This document shows positions 7,632 to 15,018 of a stretch of DNA of 17,915 nucleotides, in pieces; the stretch's first letter is position 1, and the number at the start of each line of letters is the position of its first letter. The stretch is from NCBI GenBank assembly GCA_013215865.1, contig JABSQL010000046.1:1-17915 (forward strand). The letters are read 5' to 3'. A model generated the notes under the pieces. It had not been told where the DNA came from. It saw only the letters and a list, made by a program, of their open reading frames with translations, and ran no database searches. Position numbers and translations under genes: made by a program. The stretch is from Candidatus Margulisiibacteriota bacterium (GTDB lineage Bacteria > Margulisbacteria > Marinamargulisbacteria > DT-59).

Positions 7632-8430
7632 CTATATTCTCCCAATCAATATTATCTTCAATTTTCCATACATTGGCTTTGCGACTTTCATTATTGTCTT
7701 GCTTTTTTTCAAGCGTAGATAATAATATCTTTTCCAAAAACCTTGCTTTTACTTGGCCCTTCAATAGTGGTCCTGTAAGATCATGATAGCCAAGTTTGTC
7801 CATTAAAAATCCTAGCCTTTGAATCGAGGATATTTCAACTTCACCTAAAACCAACTTATTAACATGATTGATTTCAATTTGACTCAGCAATTCTTTTAGA
7901 ACAAGTATGACATTATACATACCTCCTGATGCTTTTTCAAATTTAACGAGATCATACCCAGTTACTATTTGGGTTGAGTAGTTTATAAACTCGAATTCTC
8001 CTGCTTCTTTCCTTATCAGGCTACATTTTTGTCTTGATACAATCTCGCTTGATGTATAAAAATGGACATTCCACAAATGTTTATTTTTGATACGATTTTG
8101 AGGAAAAGTGATAACCTGAAATTCAATCGGCCGATGATGTGTACATCCATAAAAAGATGCCGCAGATAGAAGCCCCACATAATAATCCAGCTTCAAGCGC
8201 TTCATTAGTTGAGATATATATTTTGTTGGAGAAATGGATTGATTTATTTTTTCTGAAGGTGAGCAAATAACATAGAACCCTTTCGCTATGGACATCACAT
8301 CCCCTGATTTCTCGGCCCTAGCTATGCTTTGCAAAACGGCACTTCTATTTTGCTGTTTATATGGTAATACATCGTTAACACTAAAAGTCTTGCTTCCCTT
8401 TGCCAGAAATTGTTCCAATATGTTTTTCAC
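7621..8430 (-). CDS. AbiEi-type antitoxin / transcriptional repressor
   Basis: 269 residues, GTG start. The N-terminal winged helix-turn-helix (about 1-58, with VLQSIARAEKSGDVMSIAKGFYV) is typical of the AbiEi family. The middle domain carries KYISQLMKRL, YYVGLLSAASFYG and HHRPIEFQVIT (about 70-108), the conserved AbiEi core. Antitoxins of this class neutralise AbiEii without stable binding and repress their own promoter. Both domains look intact and the length is normal. The gene overlaps the toxin start by 11 bp. AT-rich repeats upstream (8457-8498) are candidate operators. Confidence 0.85.
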   Translation of the reverse strand: MKNILEQFLAKGSKTFSVNDVLPYKQQNRSAVLQSIARAEKSGDVMSIAKGFYVICSPSEKINQSISPTKYISQLMKRLKLDYYVGLLSAASFYGCTHHRPIEFQVITFPQNRIKNKHLWNVHFYTSSEIVSRQKCSLIRKEAGEFEFINYSTQIVTGYDLVKFEKASGGMYNVILVLKELLSQIEINHVNKLVLGEVEISSIQRLGFLMDKLGYHDLTGPLLKGQVKARFLEKILLSTLEKKQDNNESRKANVWKIEDNIDWENIDVT

Positions 8431-8456
8431 CTTGATTTCTCTTTATGTGAACACAA

Positions 8457-8498
8457 TATCATATCAATAGTATATCATATTATGAAATATAATTGATA
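8457..8498 (-). promoter_or_regulatory. Candidate abiE promoter/operator region
   Basis: Two direct copies of TATCATAT (8457-8464 and 8473-8480) and an inverted pair TATCAAT (8462-8468) / ATTGATA (8492-8498) lie just upstream of the antitoxin. AbiEi-type antitoxins repress their own operons by binding repeats in the promoter, so these are plausible binding sites. Low-complexity AT sequence makes chance repeats likely. Confidence 0.4.
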
Positions 8499-8510
8499 CC
8501 ATTTCTTATT

Positions 8511-8572
8511 GGCCGAGTGGATTGGCTTCGGACCATTTGCCGGTGGTTGTGGAGGTGGGGTTCTTAGATTAG
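8511..8572 (+). pseudogene. Relict 3' end of the EEP gene
   Basis: From 8519 the frame reads GLASDHLPVVVEVGFLD and stops with TAG at 8570-8572. It matches the EEP C-terminus up to VVVEV, then gives a short natural-looking end. It is the part of the original EEP gene left on the far side of the AbiE insertion and includes the right 40-bp repeat (8517-8556). Confidence 0.8.
8517..8556 (+). repeat. 40-bp direct repeat, right copy
   Basis: Matches 6922-6961 with one mismatch. It lies between the antitoxin's promoter region and the DUF4143 gene. Confidence 0.95.
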
Positions 8573-8583
8573 GTATAGTGTCT

Positions 8584-9720
8584 TCATTTTGATATAAACG
8601 CTTCAAACCCAATGGCCTCTATGTGAGAATTTAGCTTGAATTGATCTTTACCGGGATAAATGACTGTCAAAGCATCTAATTTCAGGCTTTCAAACGCCAT
8701 GATTAGTGAGCGGTTGAGAGTGGGAGCGTCCGTGTATTTAATTTCAAATCCAATGCGTTTTCCATTTTTGATCATCAATAGATCTAGCTTGGCTTGTTCG
8801 TGAATCGCCCAAAAATAGCAGTCATTGTTATCTACCCCTTCTTTTCGAATGATTTCATCTAGAACAAAAGCTTCCCAAGAGGCACCTAATTTTACATGAT
8901 GGTATAAATCATCAGGTGTTTGAATGCCACTTAAATAGTGAAAGACTCCCGCGTCTCTAAAGTATATTTTAGGCATTTTTACCTGTCTTTTTTTCATGTT
9001 CTCAAACCAAGGTTTAAGGGACCGAATCATAAATGTGCCTGTTAAAATATCCAAATACCGTTGCGCCGTAACATGACTTACTCCCAAAGACTTCCCAATT
9101 TCTGATGCATTGAATATTTGGCCGTGATAATGGGCAAGCATCCGCCAAAACCGGCCCATGGAATGACTGGGAATTTGAAGTCCTAAATTGGGAATATCTT
9201 GTTCAAGAAATGTTCTAACATAATTTTTCAACCATTCCTGGCTTTCTTCATTTGAAGCACCCAAAAATGATTTGGGAAATCCGCCTCTAAACCAAAGTTT
9301 GTCAAAATCCTTCACTTCTGAGAACTGAAAAGGTGTTAATTCCATGTAAGAAATACGTCCAGCTAAAGACTCTGAACCCTGTCTAATGAGTTCTCTTGAT
9401 GCGCTACCCAGAATGAGAAATTTCTGATCTTTATTGTTATCAACCAATACTCTCAGTATTGGAAACAGATCAGGGCGTCTTTGTATCTCATCAATGATGA
9501 CCAACCCTTTCTTAGATTCCAATGCTAGCATCGGATTTTCTAGCTTTGCGAGATCTCTGGGATCCTCGAGGTCCAGTGTTGTGACAGGTGTTTTCCCCAC
9601 CAACTGAATATATTGTTTTGACAAGGTGGTTTTCCCACATTGCCTGGGCCCCAAAATAGCCACTATAGGATGACTCTTAAACCTTCTCCCAATATCTTTC
9701 TGAAAGTGTTTTCTTTCCAT
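8584..9720 (-). CDS. DUF4143-type AAA ATPase with internal winged helix and C-terminal nuclease-like motif
   Basis: 378 residues, usual for the family. Walker A GPRQCGKTT (24-32), Walker B LVIIDEIQ (73-80, Asp77 Glu78) and a sensor-like LILGSAS precede a helix-turn-helix (ASEIGKSLGVSHVTAQRYLDIL, about 205-226). The C-terminal DUF4143 domain ends in Asp313 and FEIK (Glu326, Lys328), arranged like a PD-(D/E)XK site. The family is widespread, often present in many copies, and of unsettled function; a DNA-binding ATPase is a reasonable inference. The ATG has no Shine-Dalgarno, but TATAAT ends eight bases upstream, so the mRNA may be leaderless. A 35-bp dyad covers the -35 zone, which suggests control by a DNA-binding protein, perhaps this one. 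Confidence 0.88.
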   Translation of the reverse strand: MERKHFQKDIGRRFKSHPIVAILGPRQCGKTTLSKQYIQLVGKTPVTTLDLEDPRDLAKLENPMLALESKKGLVIIDEIQRRPDLFPILRVLVDNNKDQKFLILGSASRELIRQGSESLAGRISYMELTPFQFSEVKDFDKLWFRGGFPKSFLGASNEESQEWLKNYVRTFLEQDIPNLGLQIPSHSMGRFWRMLAHYHGQIFNASEIGKSLGVSHVTAQRYLDILTGTFMIRSLKPWFENMKKRQVKMPKIYFRDAGVFHYLSGIQTPDDLYHHVKLGASWEAFVLDEIIRKEGVDNNDCYFWAIHEQAKLDLLMIKNGKRIGFEIKYTDAPTLNRSLIMAFESLKLDALTVIYPGKDQFKLNSHIEAIGFEAFISK

Positions 9721-9728
9721 ATTGATTG

Positions 9729-9770
9729 ATTATATCATGAAATCTGAAAGTCTGACTTTCAATTTTCATG
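9729..9770 (-). promoter_or_regulatory. DUF4143 promoter with 35-bp dyad operator
   Basis: The -10 box TATAAT lies at 9734-9729. Immediately upstream, 9736-9770 forms a nested dyad: outer arms CATGAAA (9736-9742) and TTTCATG (9764-9770), inner arms TGAAAGTC (9745-9752) and GACTTTCA (9754-9761), with only the 2-bp joints unpaired. The dyad occupies the -35 position, as a repressor operator would. Confidence 0.6.
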
Positions 9771-9874
9771 AACTATGCCCCTTTCTTTACACCACGAAAA
9801 TTCAGATTCTACTTCTGAATTTGACATGTATTTGTATTCTTTTATAGCTGAAATACACTTCCCTCCCAAATCCA
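9771..9874 (+). other. Intergenic stretch with a short inverted repeat and possible promoter
   Basis: No gene seen. Arms AATTCAGA (9799-9806) and TCTGAATT (9814-9821) form a 7-base-loop hairpin. It overlaps TTGACA (9821-9826), with TATAGC 16 bp further on (9843-9848), a possible promoter reading toward the MORN gene. Confidence 0.35.
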
Positions 9875-9994
9875 TTTCTAAAGCACCAGAAACTTTGCAT
9901 ATATTTTAGTGAAATTTATTTCATTTTTGTTACGATATACTAGTAAATAGAAAAACATTACCGGGATGGGAAATAATTTTGGGGGTTTTTTTTA
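9875..9994 (+). promoter_or_regulatory. Shared upstream region of MORN gene 1
   Basis: About 95 bases here match 12552-12650 with six substitutions and one indel. It contains a palindrome TGAAAT-TT-ATTTCA (9910-9923), a TATACT -10-like box (9936-9941) and a conserved leader ending in GGGATGGGAAATAA. GGGGG at 9981-9985 is the likely ribosome site. Conservation stops just before the start codon. Confidence 0.65.
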
Positions 9995-12535
9995 ATGAGT
10001 ATTGGTGCAACTAGGCAGATACTAGCAACAGAAATAGTGTTCACACATGTCAAAGCCAGAAAAAATTCTCTAAGCAAACGAAAAACCATCAAAGAATGGT
10101 TGATAGGTATTTTTAATGAAGAAAATAAGAGTGAAAAAAAAAGTAAAACACAAGACTTTAAACGTAAACTTGATCAAACTAGAAAATCAGATAAGAAAAA
10201 AGATTATATTAATAGAACTTGTAATTTACTAATATATCTCGGAACAAGACCTGCGTTTAAATTTCTTAATAAATTGGCTTCGACTAAAAATGCAGATGAC
10301 TTTATATTAGCTCTCAATTCAGTAAGAAATAGGGCAACATTAATTCAACTACTCAATCAAAATCCTGGCTCAATTAAATTAGCACAAGAAATATATAAGA
10401 TGTTAAAAATATTTCAAAATAATAGCACCTCTAAAATACTTCCTGAAGATCTTCAAGCTATCAAATCACTTGCCAAAACCAAAATGTCTCAAAATCAAAC
10501 CGCAACTGCTGATAAATATTTTGATATATTTGAACCTTTTCCTATTGAGAGTGAAGAAGAAAGGTCCAAGCTTGCAAAGTTTGGAATCGCTGCCGCTAAA
10601 TTCTTTGCCACTAGCTTTCGTATTAGATCGGCAAATAAAATATGTCCTGGTATTGAAAGAGAATCTGCTGACTCGGAAGAAGTTAAAACAGAAGCTTCGC
10701 CGCTAGCTCCTTCTGACTCTGTGATTTATATTCCGGACTCTGCTGATGGAGGTAGTGGCGATGATGAAAAAATTGATGGGCCACTAGAAACAACAGAGGA
10801 AGGTTTGGTTGAGAATCCTCCTTATACATGTTTTGACGATACAGATAATAGTGTCGCTGATGAGAATAAAGTGAGAAAGCCTGATAAAATCAATTTTCTT
10901 GATGGTCAATACGTTGGTAATGTTGATGAGAATAATATCCCCTCTGGTCATGGAACATATACTAAGAATTACGTTCGACACACCGGAGATTGGGTTAATG
11001 GAAAAATCGTAGACAAGTGTACCATTAGGTACCCTAATGGAGACACATACAAAGGACCAGTTAATGATGCTCTTGAACCTAATGGAACAGGCTTTTTACA
11101 AGTTAATAAGAAAAGATACAGAGGTTGTTGGCATAACGGAAAGAAGCAAGGAGATTTCAACATAACCTTTATTGGGGATAAAATATATTTAGCTGCTAAA
11201 TGCAATTTCGATAGAGATGTCGTTATAGGTAACGATGGAAAAGTCGAATATAAATCGTCTACCGATCTCCATAGGGCAAGCTATACAGGGCAGTTAAATG
11301 ATAATTTAGAACCTCATGGTCGTGGAGAAATGACATTTAAGGCACCATCAGATTTTAAAAGCTATAAAGATCATTTTGTTGAAGGTGAAGTAGATATAAC
11401 TAGGGTGGGTACATTAACTTATCGAGATGAAACCCATCTTACAGGTAAGGTTGATACTAATTTTCGTACAATTCAGGGCAAAAGATTTAAAGATAGAAGT
11501 GCACATCCTCATTATAAAAACTATACAACAGAAAGCCGAGTGAAAGTACCAGCTGTAGGGCCAAATGGTTGTGTTAACATTAAAAGAGAGGATAACGAAT
11601 CCAAAGAAGATGAAGCTTCCACTAAAGAACGCACTGCCCATCCTGATGTTTGGAAGATTACATACAAGAATTATGTCTATGTAGGTAGTGTTAATAAAGA
11701 TGATAAATTTCACGGTAGAGGAACTTTAACATTTGAAGGAACGACAGTCACAGGTGAATTTATAAACGGTTATCTACATACGGGTAAAATTACATTTCCT
11801 GTTAGCTCCGAATTTACAATAGGCACTTTCTCATATAAGAACAAGAGACAATATATGAAAGCCCAATATCGTGATAAAAATAAGTTTCAAAGAGCGACTT
11901 ATGAAGGTTTCATTGACCAATCATTTCGACCTCATGGAATTGGAGAAATAACATATAATCAACCAAATCAGTCATCTAAAACGTACAAAGTTTATTTTCA
12001 GCATGGCTATATAAAGGAAACTTACGTGGCATCAATATTGGGCTTCCCTTTCAACCATGGTAATCAGCACTCTCCTTTAACTCACGAAAATCAAAAGGAC
12101 ATACATATGATTAACGTTGATAGAGATAATTTTTTGAAAACTACTCTTACCCCTCATGGAAATATCTCTCAAAAAGAAAGATTTATGAAGGCAGTTAATG
12201 ATGATTCGGGAATAGATAGAGTTGCTATGGAAGAGGCAATAGAGAAATTTGAAAAACTTTCAAGAGTCGATCAAACAGAAACGAGCACTTGTCTATCTAA
12301 AAGAAGTCACTCTATAATAGTGAGAGCACAAATAGAGACTAAAAGACGTCGAAAGCCGCCACTTATGAGGAGCACCTTGGGCCGTAATCGCACTGATCAT
12401 GATAAGCCTAAAAATACGGTTGCACCTAGTATGAAATCAGCTTCTGAAATAGAATTAAAACAAAAGAAAACGCAAAATGCACACGATAAAGCACAAACCC
12501 TTTCTGAAACTAAGGATGATTTTGAGCGCAATTAA
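9995..12535 (+). CDS. Large MORN-repeat protein 1, candidate effector
   Basis: 846 residues, no signal peptide or membrane helix. Order: a basic N-terminus (19-70); a helical region (about 71-215); an acidic linker (222-296) containing SVIYIPDSADGGSGDDE; two MORN-type beta blocks (about 304-480 and 552-676); and a basic, charged C-terminal region with TKRRRKPP (782-789). MORN units are recognisable as QYVGNVDENNIPSGHGTY, GDTYKGPVNDALEPNGTGF, YTGQLNDNLEPHGRGEMTF, VYVGSVNKDDKFHGRGTLTF and YEGFIDQSFRPHGIGEITY. MORN repeats are mainly eukaryotic and bind lipids or proteins; bacterial copies are frequent in host-associated lineages. The acidic stretch resembles a SUMO-interacting motif and the basic cluster a nuclear signal. 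The second MORN gene starts 135 bp downstream behind the same control region. Function is unknown. Confidence 0.8.
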   Translation: MSIGATRQILATEIVFTHVKARKNSLSKRKTIKEWLIGIFNEENKSEKKSKTQDFKRKLDQTRKSDKKKDYINRTCNLLIYLGTRPAFKFLNKLASTKNADDFILALNSVRNRATLIQLLNQNPGSIKLAQEIYKMLKIFQNNSTSKILPEDLQAIKSLAKTKMSQNQTATADKYFDIFEPFPIESEEERSKLAKFGIAAAKFFATSFRIRSANKICPGIERESADSEEVKTEASPLAPSDSVIYIPDSADGGSGDDEKIDGPLETTEEGLVENPPYTCFDDTDNSVADENKVRKPDKINFLDGQYVGNVDENNIPSGHGTYTKNYVRHTGDWVNGKIVDKCTIRYPNGDTYKGPVNDALEPNGTGFLQVNKKRYRGCWHNGKKQGDFNITFIGDKIYLAAKCNFDRDVVIGNDGKVEYKSSTDLHRASYTGQLNDNLEPHGRGEMTFKAPSDFKSYKDHFVEGEVDITRVGTLTYRDETHLTGKVDTNFRTIQGKRFKDRSAHPHYKNYTTESRVKVPAVGPNGCVNIKREDNESKEDEASTKERTAHPDVWKITYKNYVYVGSVNKDDKFHGRGTLTFEGTTVTGEFINGYLHTGKITFPVSSEFTIGTFSYKNKRQYMKAQYRDKNKFQRATYEGFIDQSFRPHGIGEITYNQPNQSSKTYKVYFQHGYIKETYVASILGFPFNHGNQHSPLTHENQKDIHMINVDRDNFLKTTLTPHGNISQKERFMKAVNDDSGIDRVAMEEAIEKFEKLSRVDQTETSTCLSKRSHSIIVRAQIETKRRRKPPLMRSTLGRNRTDHDKPKNTVAPSMKSASEIELKQKKTQNAHDKAQTLSETKDDFERN

Positions 12536-12551
12536 GCTTAAAAGACAGCCC

Positions 12552-12670
12552 TTTCTAACGCAACAGAAACTTTGCATATAATTTAGTGAAATTTATTTCA
12601 TTTTGTTACGATATATAAGTAAATAGAAAAACATTACCGAGATGGGAAATAACTTTAAGGGGTGTTTTGA
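12552..12670 (+). promoter_or_regulatory. Shared upstream region of MORN gene 2
   Basis: Copy of 9875-9994. The palindrome TGAAAT-TT-ATTTCA is at 12587-12600 and the -10-like box reads TATATA (12612-12617). AAGGGG at 12657-12662 is the ribosome site, eight bases before the ATG. Confidence 0.65.
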
Positions 12671-14848
12671 ATGTCTGCTTCTGTTATAAAAATTGATACA
12701 ACTAGAGCTCCTAGCCATAGGCAAATAGACTATAAGGAACGTTCTGAAGATCTCCATGCAACTTTTTCTGGAAGCACTAATGAAGCCGGAGAACCTAATG
12801 GGTATGGCTGTTTAGCATCTTATAGGAACGGTGTGCTGACTGATCATATTATAAGCGAATGGAAAGATGGAAAGATCACTGGGTTATTTCTACAAACAAC
12901 ATTCAAACATGGGAAACCAACAACAGAATATTTCGATAAAGGATCAAAATCCACAGAGAAAATTTCAAAAAAGGACGCTAAAGATAGATATAGGGAACGA
13001 TTCACTTCTATTAGAGATAGGGCATTTTTAGCACAGTCACAATCCTTAATTGCTAAATTTAAAGAGCTAAAACCTAATGCTATTAAGGCTAAAAAAGAAT
13101 TGCTTGAGTCAATTGAATCGAGGTATAAAACTCTTTTATTAGTAAACTCAAATGAATTATCTCAAACCGAAGAAATTGAGATTGAAATTTTAACAAGTTT
13201 CCTCTCTGAACATCAAAATTCTATATCGCAACTAAGCTCATCTGTTCCTCCAGGTGTAAAATTGACTGTGCTTGATGATTTAAAAATAAGTAATGATTAT
13301 GAAGAAAAGCAAAAGACTCTTTCATTAAGAGAACAATTTAGTCCTAGAAACGATGAAGAGCTAATGGCTATCAATGCTTACTTGGAACCTTTGGTTCTTC
13401 ATACGCTTGGAATGAGAGATAGGAACCATGACAATGTTACAAATATTAAGATTACAGATATCGAAAATCATGAAGTACCCCGTAAAGATAGCATCATAAC
13501 TAACTGTTCAGCAGATGAAGGTCATACATCTTTTTGGCAAAAACTTGCAAGTTTACCTCCCTTTCGATTTATTACATATCTGTGGAATAGTTTTAGATCT
13601 CATAACGAAGAAATAAATCATACTGTTAGGGATCATTTTCCCACGAACACGGGAGATAGTTTAAATTCAGACAAATCCTTTGGCAGGCTTCATGCAGAAG
13701 AGAAGAAATATGATAATCCTCCTGCCCCTATTAAAAATCATGTTGCGGACCATGCTAGTTCGGAATCAGTTCCTGCTGCTTTATTTGAAAGTAGTGATGC
13801 TGAAGAGAAAAAAACCAATACACAACGAAGTACAAGCATAACTCATCCAGATATTGAAGAACAAGAAGAAGAATATTCAAGCCCTGGTTATACGCCTCTA
13901 ACTCATACGCCACCGAGTAATGCCACAGTCGTTTCTTTAATTTCTGATGAGGAGAAGAGGGATGGTGATGAAATTGAGATCTCTTCTAAACCGATACCTT
14001 TGAAATTGCCACAATGTATAAATAAAATAACCAAAGAAAAGATCTCTGAGGCTTTAGAACAGATCACTTGTCCTAAAGCTCTAAAAAATGCAAGACGTTA
14101 TTTACGCATTTCTTTGAATAACAGCATTAATGAATTCAATATGCTTATGAATATAATCCCCAATAATAGACCTGATCTAGTAGCTGAAGTTATCATTGCT
14201 CTTTCAAATGGGTTAGATATTAAAGGTAGAGTATTAGATACTGAAGAATTTTCAAAAAGACTCCATGGGCTTTTTGAAAGGGGTTATGTAGAAGACATGG
14301 AAACATTGAGAATTTGCCTGGACATTTGCAAGCTCAAGAGTGATACACATTCCCTTCGAAGGAAAATAATCCTTGATTTGTCTATAAACCCCGACTCCAA
14401 ATTAAGCAAGCATTTTATGCTAAGTTCAATAGAATCATTAACAGACGAAAATTATGAATTAATAGTGGCTTTAAGAAAATTCAAAGATTTAAAGGATTCT
14501 TCAGATTCTAAAAGCAGGGAAACTTTTAAAGAACTTTTGTACACTTATGTAGATGTAGGTTCTGAAAAGCAAGCCAATTTATCCAATCCTTCTCGAGAAA
14601 ATTTACAAAAGCATAAAGAAAACCCTGATTTGATTGAGAATACTACGCTTGAGGACGTTTTGACAAATATAATTGATAAAGCATTTCTACATGTTGATTC
14701 TGTTCAAGATTTTTTTAAATATCTTCATAGCGCAAATTGGGATGCTAAAAGAGAAAAAATATTTAAAGATAAAGAAATAGCCGCTGCTAGGAATAGAGGA
14801 CATACACCTAGTACTAACCATAAAAAATTAGGACTTAATTGGGGATAA
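12671..14848 (+). CDS. Large MORN-type protein 2, candidate effector
   Basis: 725 residues, soluble, no signal peptide. The N-terminus has one or two degenerate MORN units (about 28-80: LHATFSGSTNEAGEPNGYGCLASY, then a second YFDKG-like strand). A charged helical region follows (96-245), then an acidic, Ser/Pro-rich linker (about 330-440) and a mostly helical C-terminal domain (about 446-705) without a family I recognise. The linker contains ATVVSLISDEEKRDGDE (418-434), again resembling a SUMO-interacting motif next to acidic residues. It shares with MORN protein 1 the upstream control region, the acidic linker and the MORN module, but the domain order is reversed: MORN comes first here and the helical domain last. 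It could be a host-directed protein or part of a cell-surface or self/non-self system; evidence is only architectural. Confidence 0.75.
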   Translation: MSASVIKIDTTRAPSHRQIDYKERSEDLHATFSGSTNEAGEPNGYGCLASYRNGVLTDHIISEWKDGKITGLFLQTTFKHGKPTTEYFDKGSKSTEKISKKDAKDRYRERFTSIRDRAFLAQSQSLIAKFKELKPNAIKAKKELLESIESRYKTLLLVNSNELSQTEEIEIEILTSFLSEHQNSISQLSSSVPPGVKLTVLDDLKISNDYEEKQKTLSLREQFSPRNDEELMAINAYLEPLVLHTLGMRDRNHDNVTNIKITDIENHEVPRKDSIITNCSADEGHTSFWQKLASLPPFRFITYLWNSFRSHNEEINHTVRDHFPTNTGDSLNSDKSFGRLHAEEKKYDNPPAPIKNHVADHASSESVPAALFESSDAEEKKTNTQRSTSITHPDIEEQEEEYSSPGYTPLTHTPPSNATVVSLISDEEKRDGDEIEISSKPIPLKLPQCINKITKEKISEALEQITCPKALKNARRYLRISLNNSINEFNMLMNIIPNNRPDLVAEVIIALSNGLDIKGRVLDTEEFSKRLHGLFERGYVEDMETLRICLDICKLKSDTHSLRRKIILDLSINPDSKLSKHFMLSSIESLTDENYELIVALRKFKDLKDSSDSKSRETFKELLYTYVDVGSEKQANLSNPSRENLQKHKENPDLIENTTLEDVLTNIIDKAFLHVDSVQDFFKYLHSANWDAKREKIFKDKEIAAARNRGHTPSTNHKKLGLNWG

Positions 14849-15018
14849 TTATTCCCACCCCTTTCATAATTAGGTCAATGAATAAATACCCCAGATAAAA
14901 TAACCCTAAGCAAAAATCGAACATTTTTGAAAGATAAGGAACAAGTAGAGGATGGATTTAGAAGATAAGATAGTATTCACCAGTTGCAGAATGGAGTTGA
15001 AATGGGTACCATAAACGG
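14849..15018 (+). other. Intergenic region, nothing clear
   Basis: No gene, RNA or convincing terminator. A weak dyad (TGGGGAT/ATTCCCA) overlaps and follows the MORN gene 2 stop but lacks a T tract. Confidence 0.4.

Larger units (their letters stand above)
6922..8556. mobile_element. AbiE-like toxin-antitoxin insertion flanked by 40-bp direct repeats
   Basis: The end of the EEP gene (6922-6961) is repeated at 8517-8556 with one mismatch in 40. The segment between holds the whole antitoxin gene and most of the toxin gene. After the second copy, the frame GLASDHLPVVVEVGFLD-stop reads as the original EEP C-terminus. No transposase or integrase is encoded inside, so the cassette moved by recombination or with the help of enzymes encoded elsewhere. 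Confidence 0.75.

Noticed and set aside
6922..8556. Classical insertion sequence
   Set aside because: No transposase, no terminal inverted repeats, and the 40-bp direct repeats are too long for typical target duplications.
14840..14865. Terminator after MORN gene 2
   Set aside because: The dyad has a mismatch, overlaps the stop codon and lacks a T tract.
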